Assembly: GCA_027625915.1 (NCBI GenBank)
Contig: JANTQA010000032.1
Coordinates: 6,386,001 to 6,450,000, forward strand
Direction: 5' to 3'
DNA: 64,000 bases
From: Anaeramoeba flamelloides
Taxonomy: Eukaryota; Metamonada; Anaeramoebidae
Shown here: positions 25,800 through 39,700 of the stretch, piece after piece
Layout of the letters: every line of letters begins with the position of its first letter
Position numbering within the stretch: the first letter of the stretch is position 1
Translations under genes and position numbers: made by a program
The notes under the pieces: model-generated
What the model was told of the DNA's origin: nothing
The model's input: the letters and a program-made list of their open reading frames with translations, nothing else
Database searches by the model: none

Positions 25800-27289
25800 A
25801 CTTTGGTTTATTTTCAAATTTTAAATTTATTTTTTTTAAAAAATATTTCCATTTTTAAACTTTTAAATCTACAAAATTAATAACAACAAAAATAGTCAAT
25901 AATCAAGACAAATTTTATTTAAATCTGATAAATACATTAATTAAATAGCAAGAATAAATACGAATCGAAGAAATAAATTTCTTATTATTATATTTTATTT
26001 TTTTCAAAGTGTCTTACAACGCAATCTTTTTAATTCTTTTTTTTTTTTTTTTTAATATTATTGAATTTGAAATATACTTGTAACTTTAGTATTCAAGGAA
26101 TTTATATTTTATCCAAAGAGAGTTTGAACTCTGATTAACAATCCTTAAACAACAGTAACTATGTTTCGTTATCGGGGAGCTTTAAAAATCTTATCGTAAA
26201 TCAAATAGCAAGGATTTGAGTGTTTAATACTCGGAGATTTGGAAAATATTTATGTTTTATTGCTTTTTATCTTTTTATACATTAATTAATCATTTCAAGT
26301 CTGAATAAAATTTTCAAACCAATTTATTCAAAATTTAATGAAAAAGGGTTATTAATGCTATATGATTTAATTTCGTTAAAAACTGTCCAATTGGGTAAAG
26401 TATAATAATAATTTTTAGATCCGAAAGATTGTCCACTTGTTTAACTTTTTTTTATGGTAGAATGTTTTTCAAAAAGAAACATATTTTTTATTATTAATAA
26501 TTTTTACTTTTTCTAAAACTCCTTTTTAAGTTTGTTTGAAACCTCCTCCCCCATTTTAAATCTTTTTTCTAAATGTTTCTAAAAGGCAAAAGAAATCAAA
26601 AAATCATTATAATAATTGATCAACTTGGTCATCATCAGATCTTAAACAAACTAAACTTTTTCTGATTTGATCTTAAGCAAATTGAACTGTGCTAACTGAA
26701 TCCAATTTTGACAATTTGAAAATAACTCATGCTATCTGAATCTTCCTTTCTCAGTAATGCTTCATGTTGATACATGGAAGGTGTCATTAAGTTTCTTCTT
26801 GGTATATAATATGATGATTTTTTTTTTGGGGGGGGGTTCTTGCAAAATAGAAAAAAAAAAAAAAAAAAAAAGATCCAGAAAACATATTCTTTTTCTGAAA
26901 AAAAAACCAAAACTTTGTATATACACCGAATTAATAACTTTCTAATTTAAAATTTAATGAAGTGGTATGCTTTATTTGATCTGTATTTGTTCAAATATCA
27001 ATGATCTTTTATATAAAAAAATTATTATGACGATTGCGATATAATCGAAATAAAAAGAAATAACTTACAATCTATTCAACACCACTTATCGATAAAATGA
27101 ACTTTTGATTTTTTTTTCTAATTTTTATTATTGTTTTTTTCCTCTTCTTTCATTTCTTTTTTTTGTCTTTTGTAAAAAATTTAAAATGTTTTTCATTCCA
27201 TTTTGAAAATTTAATTCCTTCTATAGATTATAATATTACCTACATTAAATCTAAGATGATAAACTATAAAAAAATAATTTCAGATAGTT

Positions 27290-27570
27290 CCATCAAGTGT
27301 TGTAGAGTGCCGTAGTAGGGCTATATTTTCTTGAATTTTAGAAATTAATAAAAAATTTAATTAATTTTCTTTTAATTTCTTAAATTAAAAAAAAAAAACA
27401 ATTATTCTTTTCCAGGATCTTAAAGAATAGAAAAACATCAAATATTGTACTCAATTCTTTTAAATACACGAAAATCTAATTTTTTTTTTTTAACTTTCTG
27501 TTTTTATTTTGAAAATCTATTAATTTTCTAATCAAAACAATATTTTTAAAAAATTAACTGCAGTTTTCCT
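27290..27570. repeat. partial relative of the porin-intron fold-back repeat
   Basis: Shares the GAATTTTAGAAATTAA ... TTTCTTTTAATTTCTTAAA motif, the 'ATTGTACTCAATTCTTTTAA' type arm and a TAGAGTGCCGTAG word (complement of CTACGGCA-TTT at 25,018) with 23.93-25.08 kb. Confidence 0.5.
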
Positions 27571-27593
27571 AAGTTTTTTAAAATGAAAAGAAA

Positions 27594-27728
<135 letters not shown>

Positions 27729-27867
27729 TATTCCAAAAATCAAAAAAAAAACTAACTGTGATCCGGTGTGTGTGTGTTGAAACAATTCTTTTGAATTATA
27801 ATAAAAAAAATAAAAATAAAAAATATTTACAAAGCAATAAAAAAATAAATTTAAATAATAAGATCAA

Positions 27868-27903
<36 letters not shown>

Positions 27904-28334
27904 TCTAATATTCCAAATACTAAATATTATATATAAATATATAAAAAATTTTTTTTTTTTTTTCAATTTCCTTTTTAAACATTTCTAACTCTTCTTTGAA
28001 TAAAGAGAAAGAAAATATTTTTTGTTATAAGTAAAAGAATCTTTCATACTTTTGCTGATTTTCAAATATTTATACAAATTATAATTTCGTTGAAAGCTTA
28101 GATTACATAATGTAGAGTAAGTGAAATAAACTTATTTTTTTTATTTAATATTTCTTTGTATTTATCTCTAAGAAAATTGTTTTACCAATTAAAATACATG
28201 AGTTTAATAAAATTCTGAAAAGGGATTCCTTTAAAACCATAAATCGTATTTTTTTTCTTTTTTCAAATCATATGTTTTAATATATTTTTCTTGGAAATAT
28301 AAACATTTTTCTGTAAAATATTACCAAAAAAAAT

Positions 28335-28840
28335 TTAAATATCAATTATTTTTGATAATTGAACTTTATATAATAAACGAGAAATAAATAGAATAATAAA
28401 CATTAGAGAATAATTGAGATTCTTATGAAATAAATCTACCATAATCAAAGGATTCTCTTTGGAATTGAAAAACCAAATATTTTAAGAGAAAACATTGAAA
28501 AAAACAAATAATTTCATTTTGATCTTCAATTGAAGATCCAATAAAACTCCAATAGAAATTAATAAGATTTTTATTCAATCATTTTTATTTTTAAATAACA
28601 TTGGATTAACATGATTTTACCAAGTGGCTGTTATAGATTTTGCAAAAAAAACTCTATTTAATTACATATCAATTGAATAATAAAAAAAAATAGAAAAAAA
28701 CAAACTGTGAAAAAAGGTAAAAAATATTGGAATTTCCTAATATAATTTTTTTCTTCTAATATCGATTTAAATCTTTTAAACACATGTAATTCATAGATTA
28801 CTACCTGCTCCTTTGTTTGGAAAATAGTTTAATAATAAAT
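28335..28840 (+). repeat. dispersed repeat of ~0.5 kb, copy 1
   Basis: Similar, same orientation, to 35,485-35,990. Shared blocks: AAATATCAATTATTTTT..ATAATTGAACTT, a GAAATAA(A/G)TAGAATAAT word, TTTTGAT(C)TT(C)AATTGAAGATC, CCAATAGAAAT, and the right end ACACATGT(A/G)ATTCAT ... GGAAAATAGTTTA. No coding potential. Confidence 0.6.
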
Positions 28841-29678
28841 TTTGAACATATTTAATTTATTATATAAACTAATTCAAATGTAAAAAACAAGAATTAATTA
28901 AAGCAAAATAAACTCATTTATTGACTCTTTCTATTTCTTTTGGAGTTGCCACAGCTTATAAGAAGGTACGAGTATTGTGGATCAACAAATTAGAGAAACG
29001 AAGGTCAAGAAATATCGTGACATGATTAGCAATAAAAACAATTCTCGCTACTCTCCTACATAAATGAGAAAGATTTTTAAAATAATTTGAGCAGTTATAT
29101 CAAGAAATTATTGAGTATTTTAAACAAATTGGATTTAAATTCACTCACCAACAAAAAAAAAAAAAAAACAATAAACTCATTTATATTTTTGAAAACTAAT
29201 TTGGTTAAAATTATATTTTCATTTAAAGAATTGTTTTGAAAGGAAAAGTGTTGTATGCTTCTTTGAGGTAAATTTTAAACTTTTAAAAAAAAGAAATAAT
29301 AAAAAAAACAAATCTTTGTTTATGACATTTTTATTTTTAATATTGTAATAATATTAATTATATTTAATCTGTAAAAAGAGTTTCTGTTTAAGAATCTAAA
29401 ATATATAAATAAAAAATCGTTTCTGAAATTTGTATCTAATAAGGATACTCGATCTTACCCCCACAAAGCTTTTAAGAATAAAAAAATATATCTAAATTTA
29501 TTAATAAATAATAGTAAAAGAAAAGAGTAAGAGTATAAAATAAATAGAACAATATTATTTAACAGCAGTTGTGATTTAAAGATAAGGATAAGTTTTTATT
29601 ATGAATGTATTATAAAAAAAAATAAATGAAAATTAATCTTCTTACGAGAGTAAGGAAAATCCAAAAATAACAACAAAT

Positions 29679-30757
29679 TTAAAGTCTTCTTCCTCTTCGA
29701 CCACCATGTTTTCTAGTTCCGTCAGTTGGGATTGGTGTAACGTCTTCAATTCTTCCAATTTTCATTCCTGCTCTTGCAAGTGCACGCATGGCGGCTTGTC
29801 CTCCTGGACCTGGTCTTCTTCTTCTATTGCCACCTCTTCCTCTGATTTTAATATGGAGTGCATTAATATTTAATTCCTTTTGGAGACATTTTAATTTAAA
29901 AAAGATAAAAAATGAAATTATTAAGATTTGGACAATTAATAGGATTTAAGAATTGGATTAGGAATTGTTGGTAGGGTAATCAACTTGATAATAAACTTGA
30001 AAAGTTCTTTAAGATACACACCTTACAACGGGTAATAATGTCTACAACGGCAAGCATTGCTGCATATGGTGAAGATTCATCACGATCTGTTTTTACTTTT
30101 TGTCCGCCTGTTTTATTTTGGTTTTGGTTTTGGAGAAGATATTATTTGATTTTGTTATCAAGATTAATATTAATTTTAATTTTAGTTGTTGTGAATTATT
30201 TTTATTGATTTCGGCAATTGTGTTTGAAAAAAAAAATTGAACACCACTCACAAAAACATTAAAGGACTTTAAAAAAATAGAGTAAAAGAAAATTATTAAA
30301 GACAGACCTGATACTCTTGCAATTGTTTCGCTTCCTGAAAGATCAGTGACATGAATGAATGTGTCCTATTTTGAAATTTTATGAAAGAGGATTTTGGGTG
30401 CCAAAAAGTTAAAACAATTAAAAAAAAATAAAAAAAAATTATGAAAAAGAAAAAAAAAGCAAAATTTATGAACATGAACCCAACAACAAAAATGTGATTT
30501 TTACTCTTCAATAAAAAGAGAGATCACATTTGTTTCTTTTTGTTTTGTTTTTTATTTTTTTTTTATTGTGTTTTTCTTTTGGAATATAAAAAAAAAAAGA
30601 AATTTTATAAATATTTGTAAAGTTAGTTATTTACATTCCAAGATGCATAAATATGTGCAACACCAAAAACAAGTTCACCTTCTTTTACTAAAGGTCCCAT
30701 TTTTTTTTCTTCAGTTTCTTTTTGTTGCTTCTTTTGTTGTTTCTTTCTTCGGCTCAT
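29679..30757 (-). CDS. RPS14: 40S ribosomal protein uS11 (four exons)
   Basis: Small-subunit protein of the platform. Exons in order are 30757-30635, 30365-30308, 30107-30022 and 29876-29679; introns are 269, 200 and 145 nt, with donors GTAAAT, GTCTGT and GTGTGT. The joined product is 154 residues, as expected. It begins [17 protein letters not shown]; then come the conserved [44 protein letters not shown] and [15 protein letters not shown], and the tail [20 protein letters not shown] followed by HGGRRGRRL. All junction phases agree. The family usually has AA(M/L)LA(A/S)QDVA; here it is [12 protein letters not shown], a mild divergence. Confidence 0.97.
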
Positions 30758-30811
30758 TTGTAAAGTATATTTAAAATAATAAAGTAAATAAAAAAAATGA
30801 AACACATTCCC

Positions 30812-31084
30812 TCAAACTTGATGGAACTCAACAATAATTAAGTGTCTTGGTTCGTTGCCTTCAAGCTTCTTTTTGGGTTTCTTCAATAAGAAAAATCCCC
30901 ACCTAAAAAAATATAAAAAAGAGACTTTTGTTAAAAAAAAACTTTGGTTAGATTTCTGTATAATAATCTTCAAAAAAACAATTCTTACAACAGTAAGTGT
31001 ACAATCAGAGTGAAATGACAATAAGAGTGGTAAATTAATGAAACATTTTTTGTTTCTATTGTTAATCAGAAACTGTAGTATCAT
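30812..31084 (-). CDS. small candidate gene just upstream of uS11, possibly spliced
   Basis: An ATG at 31084 opens a frame (MILQFLINNRNKKCF... HSDCTLTV, 32 codons) that reaches a good donor GTAAGA at 30988. The downstream stretch contains KKPKKKLEGNEPRHLIIVEF with an ordinary composition and a stop at 30812, 55 bases before the uS11 start on the same strand. A clean T-rich acceptor (TTTTTTTAG at ~30,903) gives the wrong phase; an acceptor after TTATTGAAG would restore it. The frame is also open unspliced (90 residues). I do not recognise the product, and the exon structure is unsettled. Confidence 0.4.
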   Translation of the reverse strand: MILQFLINNRNKKCFINLPLLLSFHSDCTLTVVRIVFLKIIIQKSNQSFFLTKVSFLYFFRWGFFLLKKPKKKLEGNEPRHLIIVEFHQV

Positions 31085-31886
31085 TTATTCACAACAGTAA
31101 AGACAATGAAGATCATGAAATTATTTGATAGGTATGGATTTTCCTGTAATCTGATTACAATTTTTTTAAACGACATTTCTCAATAAGAATTGTCATTTTT
31201 GGTTTTGTTAGAGGTGTTCAAGGATTGATAGGCTACCTGTGTGTACTGTTGAACAGTTTTTTAAAGTCTCAAGTTTTATTTTGAGTCAGAATTTTTGGTA
31301 TCATTTTTTTCTTTAGTAACAATTTAGGTTTATCTGGTTTTGTACTTTATCTATTTCTGTTTTTTTTTTTTTTGTTCTCTAATTAAAAGTATGAAAAGAA
31401 GTTTATTTTTTGTCTTTGAAATGATGATAACAAATCTGTCAATCCACTGACTAATCAAATTGATTTATAATTTTGATGAGAAAACTTTCTGAAACACAAA
31501 GACATGAATTTCTTTTTCTTTTTCTTTTTCTTTTTTTGCTTTTTTGAAGGAACACCTTTGTTAAATGATTTTGATCTTTTTGTTTTTTGTGGTGATTAAT
31601 TTTAGAGCTAATCCACTTCATTCAAAAACTCAATTAGAAATCGTGATCTGTTTAAAATTATTTCGCTTTTTTTCTTAATTTCCTTCAAAATTCTTTTTTT
31701 TCATAGGTGATGAAAAATTACACCAATAGAGTATTAAAAAGGTAAAGAAGCTTTACGATCTCTAAATTACATTTTTTTAATGCAAACATTCACTCAAAGG
31801 TATCACGGATTGTGTCATTTTAAAAAGTGAAAAAATAGTTTATCATAATTTCTAAAAAACTCAAACAAACTTCAAATATAACTGAC
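31085..31886. other. intergenic, no gene seen
   Basis: AT-rich, with T-tracts near 31,362 and a (TTTCTT)n stretch near 31,510. No supported exon. Confidence 0.45.
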
Positions 31887-32854
31887 TTCAGGGATTAGAT
31901 TCTACGAAGGAGAAGTTTACAATTAAAGATCGTTATTATTGAAGGGAAACCAAATTAGTTCTCTAGGGTTCAAAGGTCTTTAAAAATACATTAGGAAAAT
32001 ATTCATATTAATTGATCTCATTCTTTAAAAAAATAATCCAATTTTTAGAAAAAATTCTACAATTTTCAAAAAAAACCTTGGCATTTTGAGACAAATTAAA
32101 AGGCTGGATTATCAATATTAAGACTACAAAGTTGCAAAATATCTTTCTAAAATTTGTGGCAAAATCTTTATCACTTAAAAACCCAATTTTTTAAAAAAAT
32201 TAAATAATTAACCAATATATTTTTTTGACAAATTTATTTTGTCAAAATATTGTGAATATATTGATGTTACAATTAGCTTTTTCAAAAAGGATACAAAATT
32301 AATCAGCCTTTGGGTTTTTAGGTTGATGATTATTGAATTAATCTTTGAAAATAAAAAATTATAAAAATAGTTACATTTTGGGTGTTCTAAATATGAATTA
32401 TTAAATTTTCGAATACTATTATTTTGAGTTTCAATTTTTAGATTTGGAAAAGGAATTAAAAAAAAAATATCCAAAATTACTGTTATATTCCAATTAAGAA
32501 AGAAAAATTTTTATTTCCGATTCTCCAATATTTTTCCAACTATTGGTTTATTAATGGCCGAAAACCCAAATAAAATAACTTCACAAGATCATTTAATCAT
32601 GATAATCTTGAGCTTTATTAATTTCGATCTCTTTATTATTGAAATATTCGGATAATATTAATTTTTTTTAATTAGGAAAATTTAGAAGAATTTTTAATAG
32701 TGATCATTAATACAAAATGTAATAATTTATTAAAAATAAGTTTTAGAATAGATTTTTTAGAACTATTTGAGCCAGGGTACACTAATATCATTTACACATA
32801 ATTTCAACATTATCCTTGATTATAAAGAAATTTATAGTGACACTAACCCATTAA
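31887..32854 (+). mobile_element. TTAA-family inverted-repeat element, copy 1 (~968 bp)
   Basis: The left end TTCAGGGATTAGATTCTACG and the right end, inverted, TTAATGGGTTAGTGTCACTA, are the two arms of a diverged ~110-bp terminal inverted repeat. The inner core AAATTAAAAGGCTGGATTAT / CAATATTAAGACTACAAAG and the TTAAATAATTAACCAATA block are shared with copies at 42.4, 45.7 and 62.2 kb. No transposase frame; the 88-codon minus frame inside (32208-32474) is unrelated to known proteins. Confidence 0.7.
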
Positions 32855-33740
32855 AACTCTTTGAACAGTATTTTTTTTTCAACGACTTTTTTAATTCTAA
32901 CTCAATTTATGTTGTTTATGTGACTTTTGGGAGATAAATTCTTTATTCAGAAGCAATTTACAGATTACAAAAGATAAAGTCATCGTGTGGGGTGTAGGAT
33001 TCAAACGATTTTTGAATTCTTAGATTTGTTCTTGACATCTTGAGATACACAGGTTCTAAAAGATTTCAATTTTTAGGAATTGTTAATTTTTCCAGACAAA
33101 GATAGCGAATTGAAAATTCGTTGTTTTTTTTCAAAAATTACAATAATTTTTCTTCAAAGACTATTATTTCCACTTTCCAATAGAAAGCTTGGAAAAAATC
33201 AAGTTCTAACAAAAAGGGTTTGGGTATGTGATTTTCAATTCCAACTTGCAATTCAAACCCTGATCCGAAAAAAATTTCAAAATTCCAAAAATTTCCATAT
33301 TTAATAGTTCTTCGAGATATCAAGAACAAATCTCAGAAATCAGCAATTTTTTGACTCACTAATTCCATATCGGGGATTTATTCTCGATGGACCTTAAATA
33401 TTTCGAAAAGGGGAAATTGATTTAACCGCTCTGTTGTTCTTTTTTTTTTTTTTTTTTGAATTTCTCACAAAGATCCAATAAAAAATAAAATGTGTTTCCA
33501 AGTTTTGATGTTCCTATCTTGAAAACTAATTTAAGAAAGTTCATTTTATTCATGTTAGCTTTTGATTTGGAAATAATTTTCCCTTTTTACTAAATCCCAA
33601 AAACAAACATAAGATCAAAATAATCTCTTCTTACATCCATTTTTGTTGACTCAAAAACAAGACACCGTGTTGATTTTTTGAACCGTTGCTTATCCAAAAA
33701 AATAAAATCATTTTTCCAACTTTTATCATTCTTTCGACAG
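32855..33740. other. intergenic and upstream region of the carboxypeptidase
   Basis: Short frames on both strands at 33,080-33,330 overlap each other and lack domain signals. A T-run at 33,440-33,457 lies in the upstream region. Confidence 0.45.
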
Positions 33741-36700
33741 ATGAATAATTTTAAATTATTAATACTCTCACTGGTCTTTTTTTGTTCTTTTTCTTTTTCA
33801 ATTGTTGTGATTAATGATCTTACCCCATCACAGACATTGGAACAAACAAAATTTGCGTTGTATGGACAAAATGGTTACTCTGGATATGTCAATGTCAATA
33901 CTTCTGTTGGTGCACACATGTACTTTATTTTTTACGAATCTGAAAAACGTGACACCAACGCACCTGTTGTTCTTTGGTTACAAGTAAATCTTCCTTTCAA
34001 TTTCCTAAAATATTTCTTATTTTTTTATTCAGAAAAAACTGAACTCTATAACCAGTTAAGAATTGGTATTGATGATTTGTAGTGTCTCAAGATTTTTACG
34101 AGTCATAAATTTTCAATTATTTTGCTTTTTTTTTGAAAAAAATTTACAACCTTTTTGAAATATTGTCGAAAGCAAAGATGCTTTTAAAAGAGAGAACAAC
34201 TTCCAAAATTCAATTGAACAACATTAATCCATTTTCATTTCTTGCAAATGTGGAAGTTAAAAAAAAAAAAATAAATAAAAATTTTGTTCGACTCTAAAAA
34301 AATTAATTTTCACTTGAGTTTTCTTTTACCTCAAAATCTGGTCAAAAATAGAACACACCCATTTTAATGACTCAAACAGTTTATTGTAAATTGAAACCAT
34401 AAATTGAACAAAATTTTCCTTTGTTCTTGGAGAAAAAGAATTAAATGATAAGGAAGAAAATTGAAATTATGTTTCTAATATTTGCACAAAAAATTAGAAA
34501 AAATTTTCACTTCATTTTCCTGATTTTCCTTTTCCAAATATTGTTTTCCGATTATTGTTTTCCAAATATTATTTTCCAATTATTGTTTTCCAAATATTGC
34601 TTTCCAAGAAATAGATTTTTATTTCTGACTTTATTGGAATAAGGGCAATGAAAATATAGTGAAAATTTGTTACCATTTATTATGCAAATAGCAGCAAAGG
34701 CTAAGTGAGTCATTCATTACAATTTCTTATTGATTTGGCTCTGTCCCAAAGCAATCCCTTTCTAAAAGCCAAATAAAGAAAATTTTGGGTATAACCAAAG
34801 CTTAGCATAACAAATTTTCCCAAACTCAAAATTCAAATCGTTTCAAAGACTGCTTCTTTAAAATTTGTTTATATTTCTTAAATGGTCAAATTTTTCTAAT
34901 TTTTTTGCTTGTCGTGTTTCGAAATTTTAACTTTTTTAAATTTTTTATTTCCAAAAATCTAAACAAGCATTCCATAAAAAAATTGTCAAATACGATTTTA
35001 ATTTTAAAATGATAGAAAACAGAAAAATTTTTGAAATATTTTTTTTCTTATTGATCAATTGGTTTTCAGAATATTCTTCTGAAAAAAAATTATCAAATCC
35101 GATTTTAATTATAAAATAAACCCCACTCCAAAAATTTAGACATATTCAAAATTAAAAAAATAAGAAAAAAAATCTCAATTTTTTGTACAGAGGTATTAAA
35201 AAAGCGAGGTACCAATCACTCAATGTGAGCCAGAGGTTGGGGTGACAAGAAAAGGACCTTTTTAAAAAAAATCTGAAACTTTTTTAAAATAGAAAACTTT
35301 AAAAAAGTTTTAATTCTGACGATCTATAAAAAAAAAATTCCATACTTTTTTAAAATAGCTGTATTTTTAAAAACTTAATAGTCAAACACGTTTAAATAAT
35401 TTCAATTTCAGGTCTCTTTATTGATCTGTGAAAAATAAGTGAAAATATACTTTGTTTCTGTTAAAGGGGCCCAATTTAATTTTCAAATATCAATTATTTT
35501 TTATAATTGAACTTACAAGAATAAATAAGAAATAAGTAGAATAATACAGATCAGAGAATAGTTGGTGATCGTATGAAATAAAACTAAATCAATCAATAGA
35601 TTTTCCTAAAAAAATTTCAAAACAAAAATCTTTTGGTACCTATTGAGAAAAAACAACAATGTTCATTTTGATTTTTAATTGAAGATCTCGAAATAAAATT
35701 CCAATAGAAATATATATGGTTTTTCTAAAATCATTTTTAACTGATTCAATAACATTAGAATAACACTTTTTTTGCATAGTGAATATCGATCTTTCGATAA
35801 AAAAAAAAATTGCAAAACAATTAATTTTTCAAAAAAATCAAAATGATAAAATGAGCAAAAATTAAAAAAAGTTTTCCATTTTGAAATTTCCATAATAAAT
35901 TTTTTTTTTTAATATTCCATTCAAATCATTTATACACATGTGATTCATCTAGTACAACTGGCTCTCTTTGACTGGGAAATAGTTTATTATCCTTAGCCAT
36001 CTTTGGAAATGTATATACCTTTTCATCCATTAAAATGGTACAATTTATTTTTTTTCAAAGTGTTATAATTAAAATGATTTCGTTTAATTCTTATACTTTT
36101 GTTTTGGAAATGCAAATGAAAATTTTGTTCATTTTATTTTTCAATTAACAAAAAAATTAATTGAGATGGTGATTTTAAAAACGAGATAACATAAAATGTT
36201 AAAAGGATTCCCGAAAACACTTTATAAGAAAAAATAGAACAGTTTATTGAACACTTTTTTAAATCTTTTGTTTTTACTTTTTGAAAAAGGAAATATTGTC
36301 AATTAAAAAGTTACTTCAATCAATTTCTGTATATATTCCTTTGTTCCACAGTGCTAAGACTACCTATCGATCTTCTTGAAAAAAAAAAAAAAAAAAACAC
36401 ATTACTAGTACCACCCAATATTCTTTTTGCAAATAATTATTGGACATACAGTTTTTGTACATCTAAATGTACTTTTTCTCAAATCTATACTTGAAATAAT
36501 TTGGATTTCAAGTTAAAGATTATTTATGGTCTGTGTCGATTTTCTTTGAAATAATAAAAACATCAAATTAATATATGTATTATTTACAATTAAAAATTAG
36601 AGGTACAAAAATTTGGATTGTACAAATCAATTTTTTCGTTACAAATTATAGAAAAAGTCTTTTTTTTTTTTTTTTTTAAATTCTAAAGAATGGAGATACT

Positions 36701-39700
36701 TATTATGTTCATTTTCATTTTCATTTTTTTTTTTTTTTTGGCTATAGACAACAATTGATTCGTGAAGCAACCATTACAATAGATTTAAAAGAAAATAACA
36801 TTGATAATACAATTACATTAATAAAATAACACCTTTTCTTCTTATTCAACAAATTAATCTATTGATAAATCAAATGTTGTCATCATTAATATTATTAAAA
36901 TTTTTATCTTATAACAAAACGCGATACTTGGTGTTTTTGTTTTTGTTTTTCTTTTTTAATACCAATTTTTTAATCTTTTAATACTAAAATTGCGTTTTGA
37001 ACAAAAAAAGTTGTTTAGTTCATTAATACCCCCTTTATTAAAAAAAAAAAAAAAAAAAAAAAACATACTTTTTTAAATTTGAAATTAAAAAAACATAAAA
37101 CAAATTATTATGGAATATAAACCATTTTGAAAAAGAGTTTACAATAATCAAATATCAATCCATTAATAAATGATTCAAAACATTTTAATCTCTATTTAAC
37201 CACAATTTATTTATATAATATAATCATTTTCAAATAATTTAAGTTTATATATTATTATTTATTTTAACCTAGGGCGGACCTGGCTGTGCAGATGAAGGTG
37301 GTGTATGTTTTTGCTTTTTTTTTTTTAGCCTTATTTGTTTATTTATAAAATATAATAAAACAATTCTGTTTTTAAATTGTGTTATTTTACTTATTAAATT
37401 AGATGCTTGGAGAAAATGGACCACAGCTTTTAGATAATGATGGTAACATACATGATAATCCTTATAGTTGGAATAAGAACACTGCACTTTTATATGTTGA
37501 CAACCCAGTTGGATCTGGCTTTAGCTTTGTTGATAAATCTAATGGCTATGCTACAACAGAAACTACTGTAGCAAATGAATTATATGCTTTACTTTCAGTT
37601 TTTTTTGAAAAATTTGAAAAATATACAGGAAATGATTTATATATTTTTGGAGAAAGTTATGCCGGTATGTGTTCCATTTGTTTTATAATTTAAAATTCTT
37701 GATTAATTATACCTTCAATTTTTTATTTTTATTTTTTCGAGTTAATCATTAATTTCAATTCCTATTATTTTTGAGAAAATGAAATCAAAATATTTTTAAA
37801 GTTCAAAATAACGAATAACGATTTGCATTATAAATTCCAATAAGCAATTAAAGTTTATACGAATCAATATTTTTTTGAATTTTAAACATATTTGCTACTT
37901 TGATTTACCATTCTGGCGATTTTGCTTTATTTTTGTTTCCATATCAACACTTTTTTCTCTTTAGAAAATGAAAAAGAGTTTTTTTTTTTTTTCAAAAAGA
38001 TTTGAAATGTAGTTCTTATATTTGAAAAAACACTTTTTTCAAATTTTTTTTCAATTATTCTTTCAATTCAAAAAGTTAATAGAAGTTTTGATGGTAACAA
38101 GTATTATCACAATATTAGCAATAAATTCGCTATAATCTTAAAAAATCGTGATTAGTCCTACTTTATCTCGAAAAATAATAAAATCGTGATAATCCACAAA
38201 AAATCGCGATAAAATCCAAAAATTGTGATAAAAAGAAAATTATTATTTCAATAAAATAAAAAATCGCGAAAAAATAAAGAAAATTATTTTTTTTAAAATT
38301 GCTTTAAAAAAAATTGGATGACTTTTACAAAGCCCTTGAGACTTTTACCACCTCCCGCTTTAAATGTGTTAGAAAATGTTTTCAAGGGTTTTAAAGTGTC
38401 TTCAAGTGTTTGAAAGTTTTGAAAGACCCAAATTTTGATAAAATCCATTTGATTTTTTGTAATTCTGAAAAAAAATGTTTTCTTTTCATTTTTTTTTTTT
38501 ACAAAAGTAAAATCTCGTGTGAATTTTATGATCAAACAAATAATAATCCATTTCAGCAATTTACTTGAATATAAAATAGATGTATTTTTTTTAAAATGGG
38601 GTTATTACCTTCACAAGTTAAATAACCAAAAAGAAGAAAGAGTAATTTTCCTTCTTATTGGTGATAGATTAAACAAAACCAATTAAACTCTATGTTTTTT
38701 GTACAATACAAAGATACTCAAAGAAGAATAAAAAGAAGAACAAGAAGAAAAAAAATTTAAAAATAATCTTAATAATTGCCAATAATGTGGCTAGGTTGTT
38801 GAGAAAGCTTTTGAAAAGTTATCCAACTCCTTTACAGCTTTCATAGAATAAAAAAAATGTTTTCACCCAAGAACACATTCTTTAAATAACACCTGAAGGG
38901 TTGGTTGTTTTAGAAGCCTTTTTTATTCAAATCAATTTTTAACATCATGATTGACTGAGTAAATATTCATTTACCTATTTTATTTTATTTGTTGATCTAA
39001 AGGATCGATCGATCGATATGCCAACCAAAAAATGAAAACACAACAAAACTCTTTGATCTGATCCTTGATTGGATCAAGTATCTTTTTTGTTGTTTTTTCA
39101 AAGAATGACTTTTTGTCACCTAATCTATTTTTTGATCAAAAAAATTTTTTTATTCAAAATATTTCTCAATTAGCCCAAAAACCCATCAATTATTATATCG
39201 CGATTAAAAAGTAAGCTCGATATTTTGACATTTATCACGATTTTTAGACAATTATCGTGATTTTATAGAATATTGCGATTTGTCATATTATCACGATATT
39301 ATTGATTATCTCTAATTTCTGCAATATCGCGATTTGATCAAGAATAATCGCGGTTTTTGAAGCTTTATCGTGACTTGACAAAGATATCGTCAAAACCTCA
39401 AATGATCAACTTAAAAAATTTTAACATTCTTCAATAAAAATGAAATAAAAAATTAGAGAAATAAAGTCAAATTACCAACTCATCTAAATATAATCATCTA
39501 CAACCTTCACCGGACATTTGCTTACTCATATAATCTAACTAAAACCCCCAACTTACACTTCTAATCAAGTTACATGCCTTTTAAATACTTTAATACCAAC
39601 TCAGACACCAATCACTAAAAAGTAAATTTTTTAGATCACATTTAAATTATATCAAACAGTATTTCTGAGCAAACTAAACTCACACATTTTTGTAAAAATA

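Noticed and set aside
26692-26910. Minus-strand frame with an ordinary-looking C-terminal half (SMYQHEALLRKEDSDSMSYF)
   Set aside because: Only ~35 residues look protein-like and no partner exon or family was found; possibly gene debris.
28920-29030. 38-codon stretch ending WINKLEKRRSRNIVT as a transposase remnant
   Set aside because: Too short and no recognisable motif.
34445-34642. 65-codon frame in carboxypeptidase intron 1
   Set aside because: It is a reading of the 14-bp tandem array within an intron.
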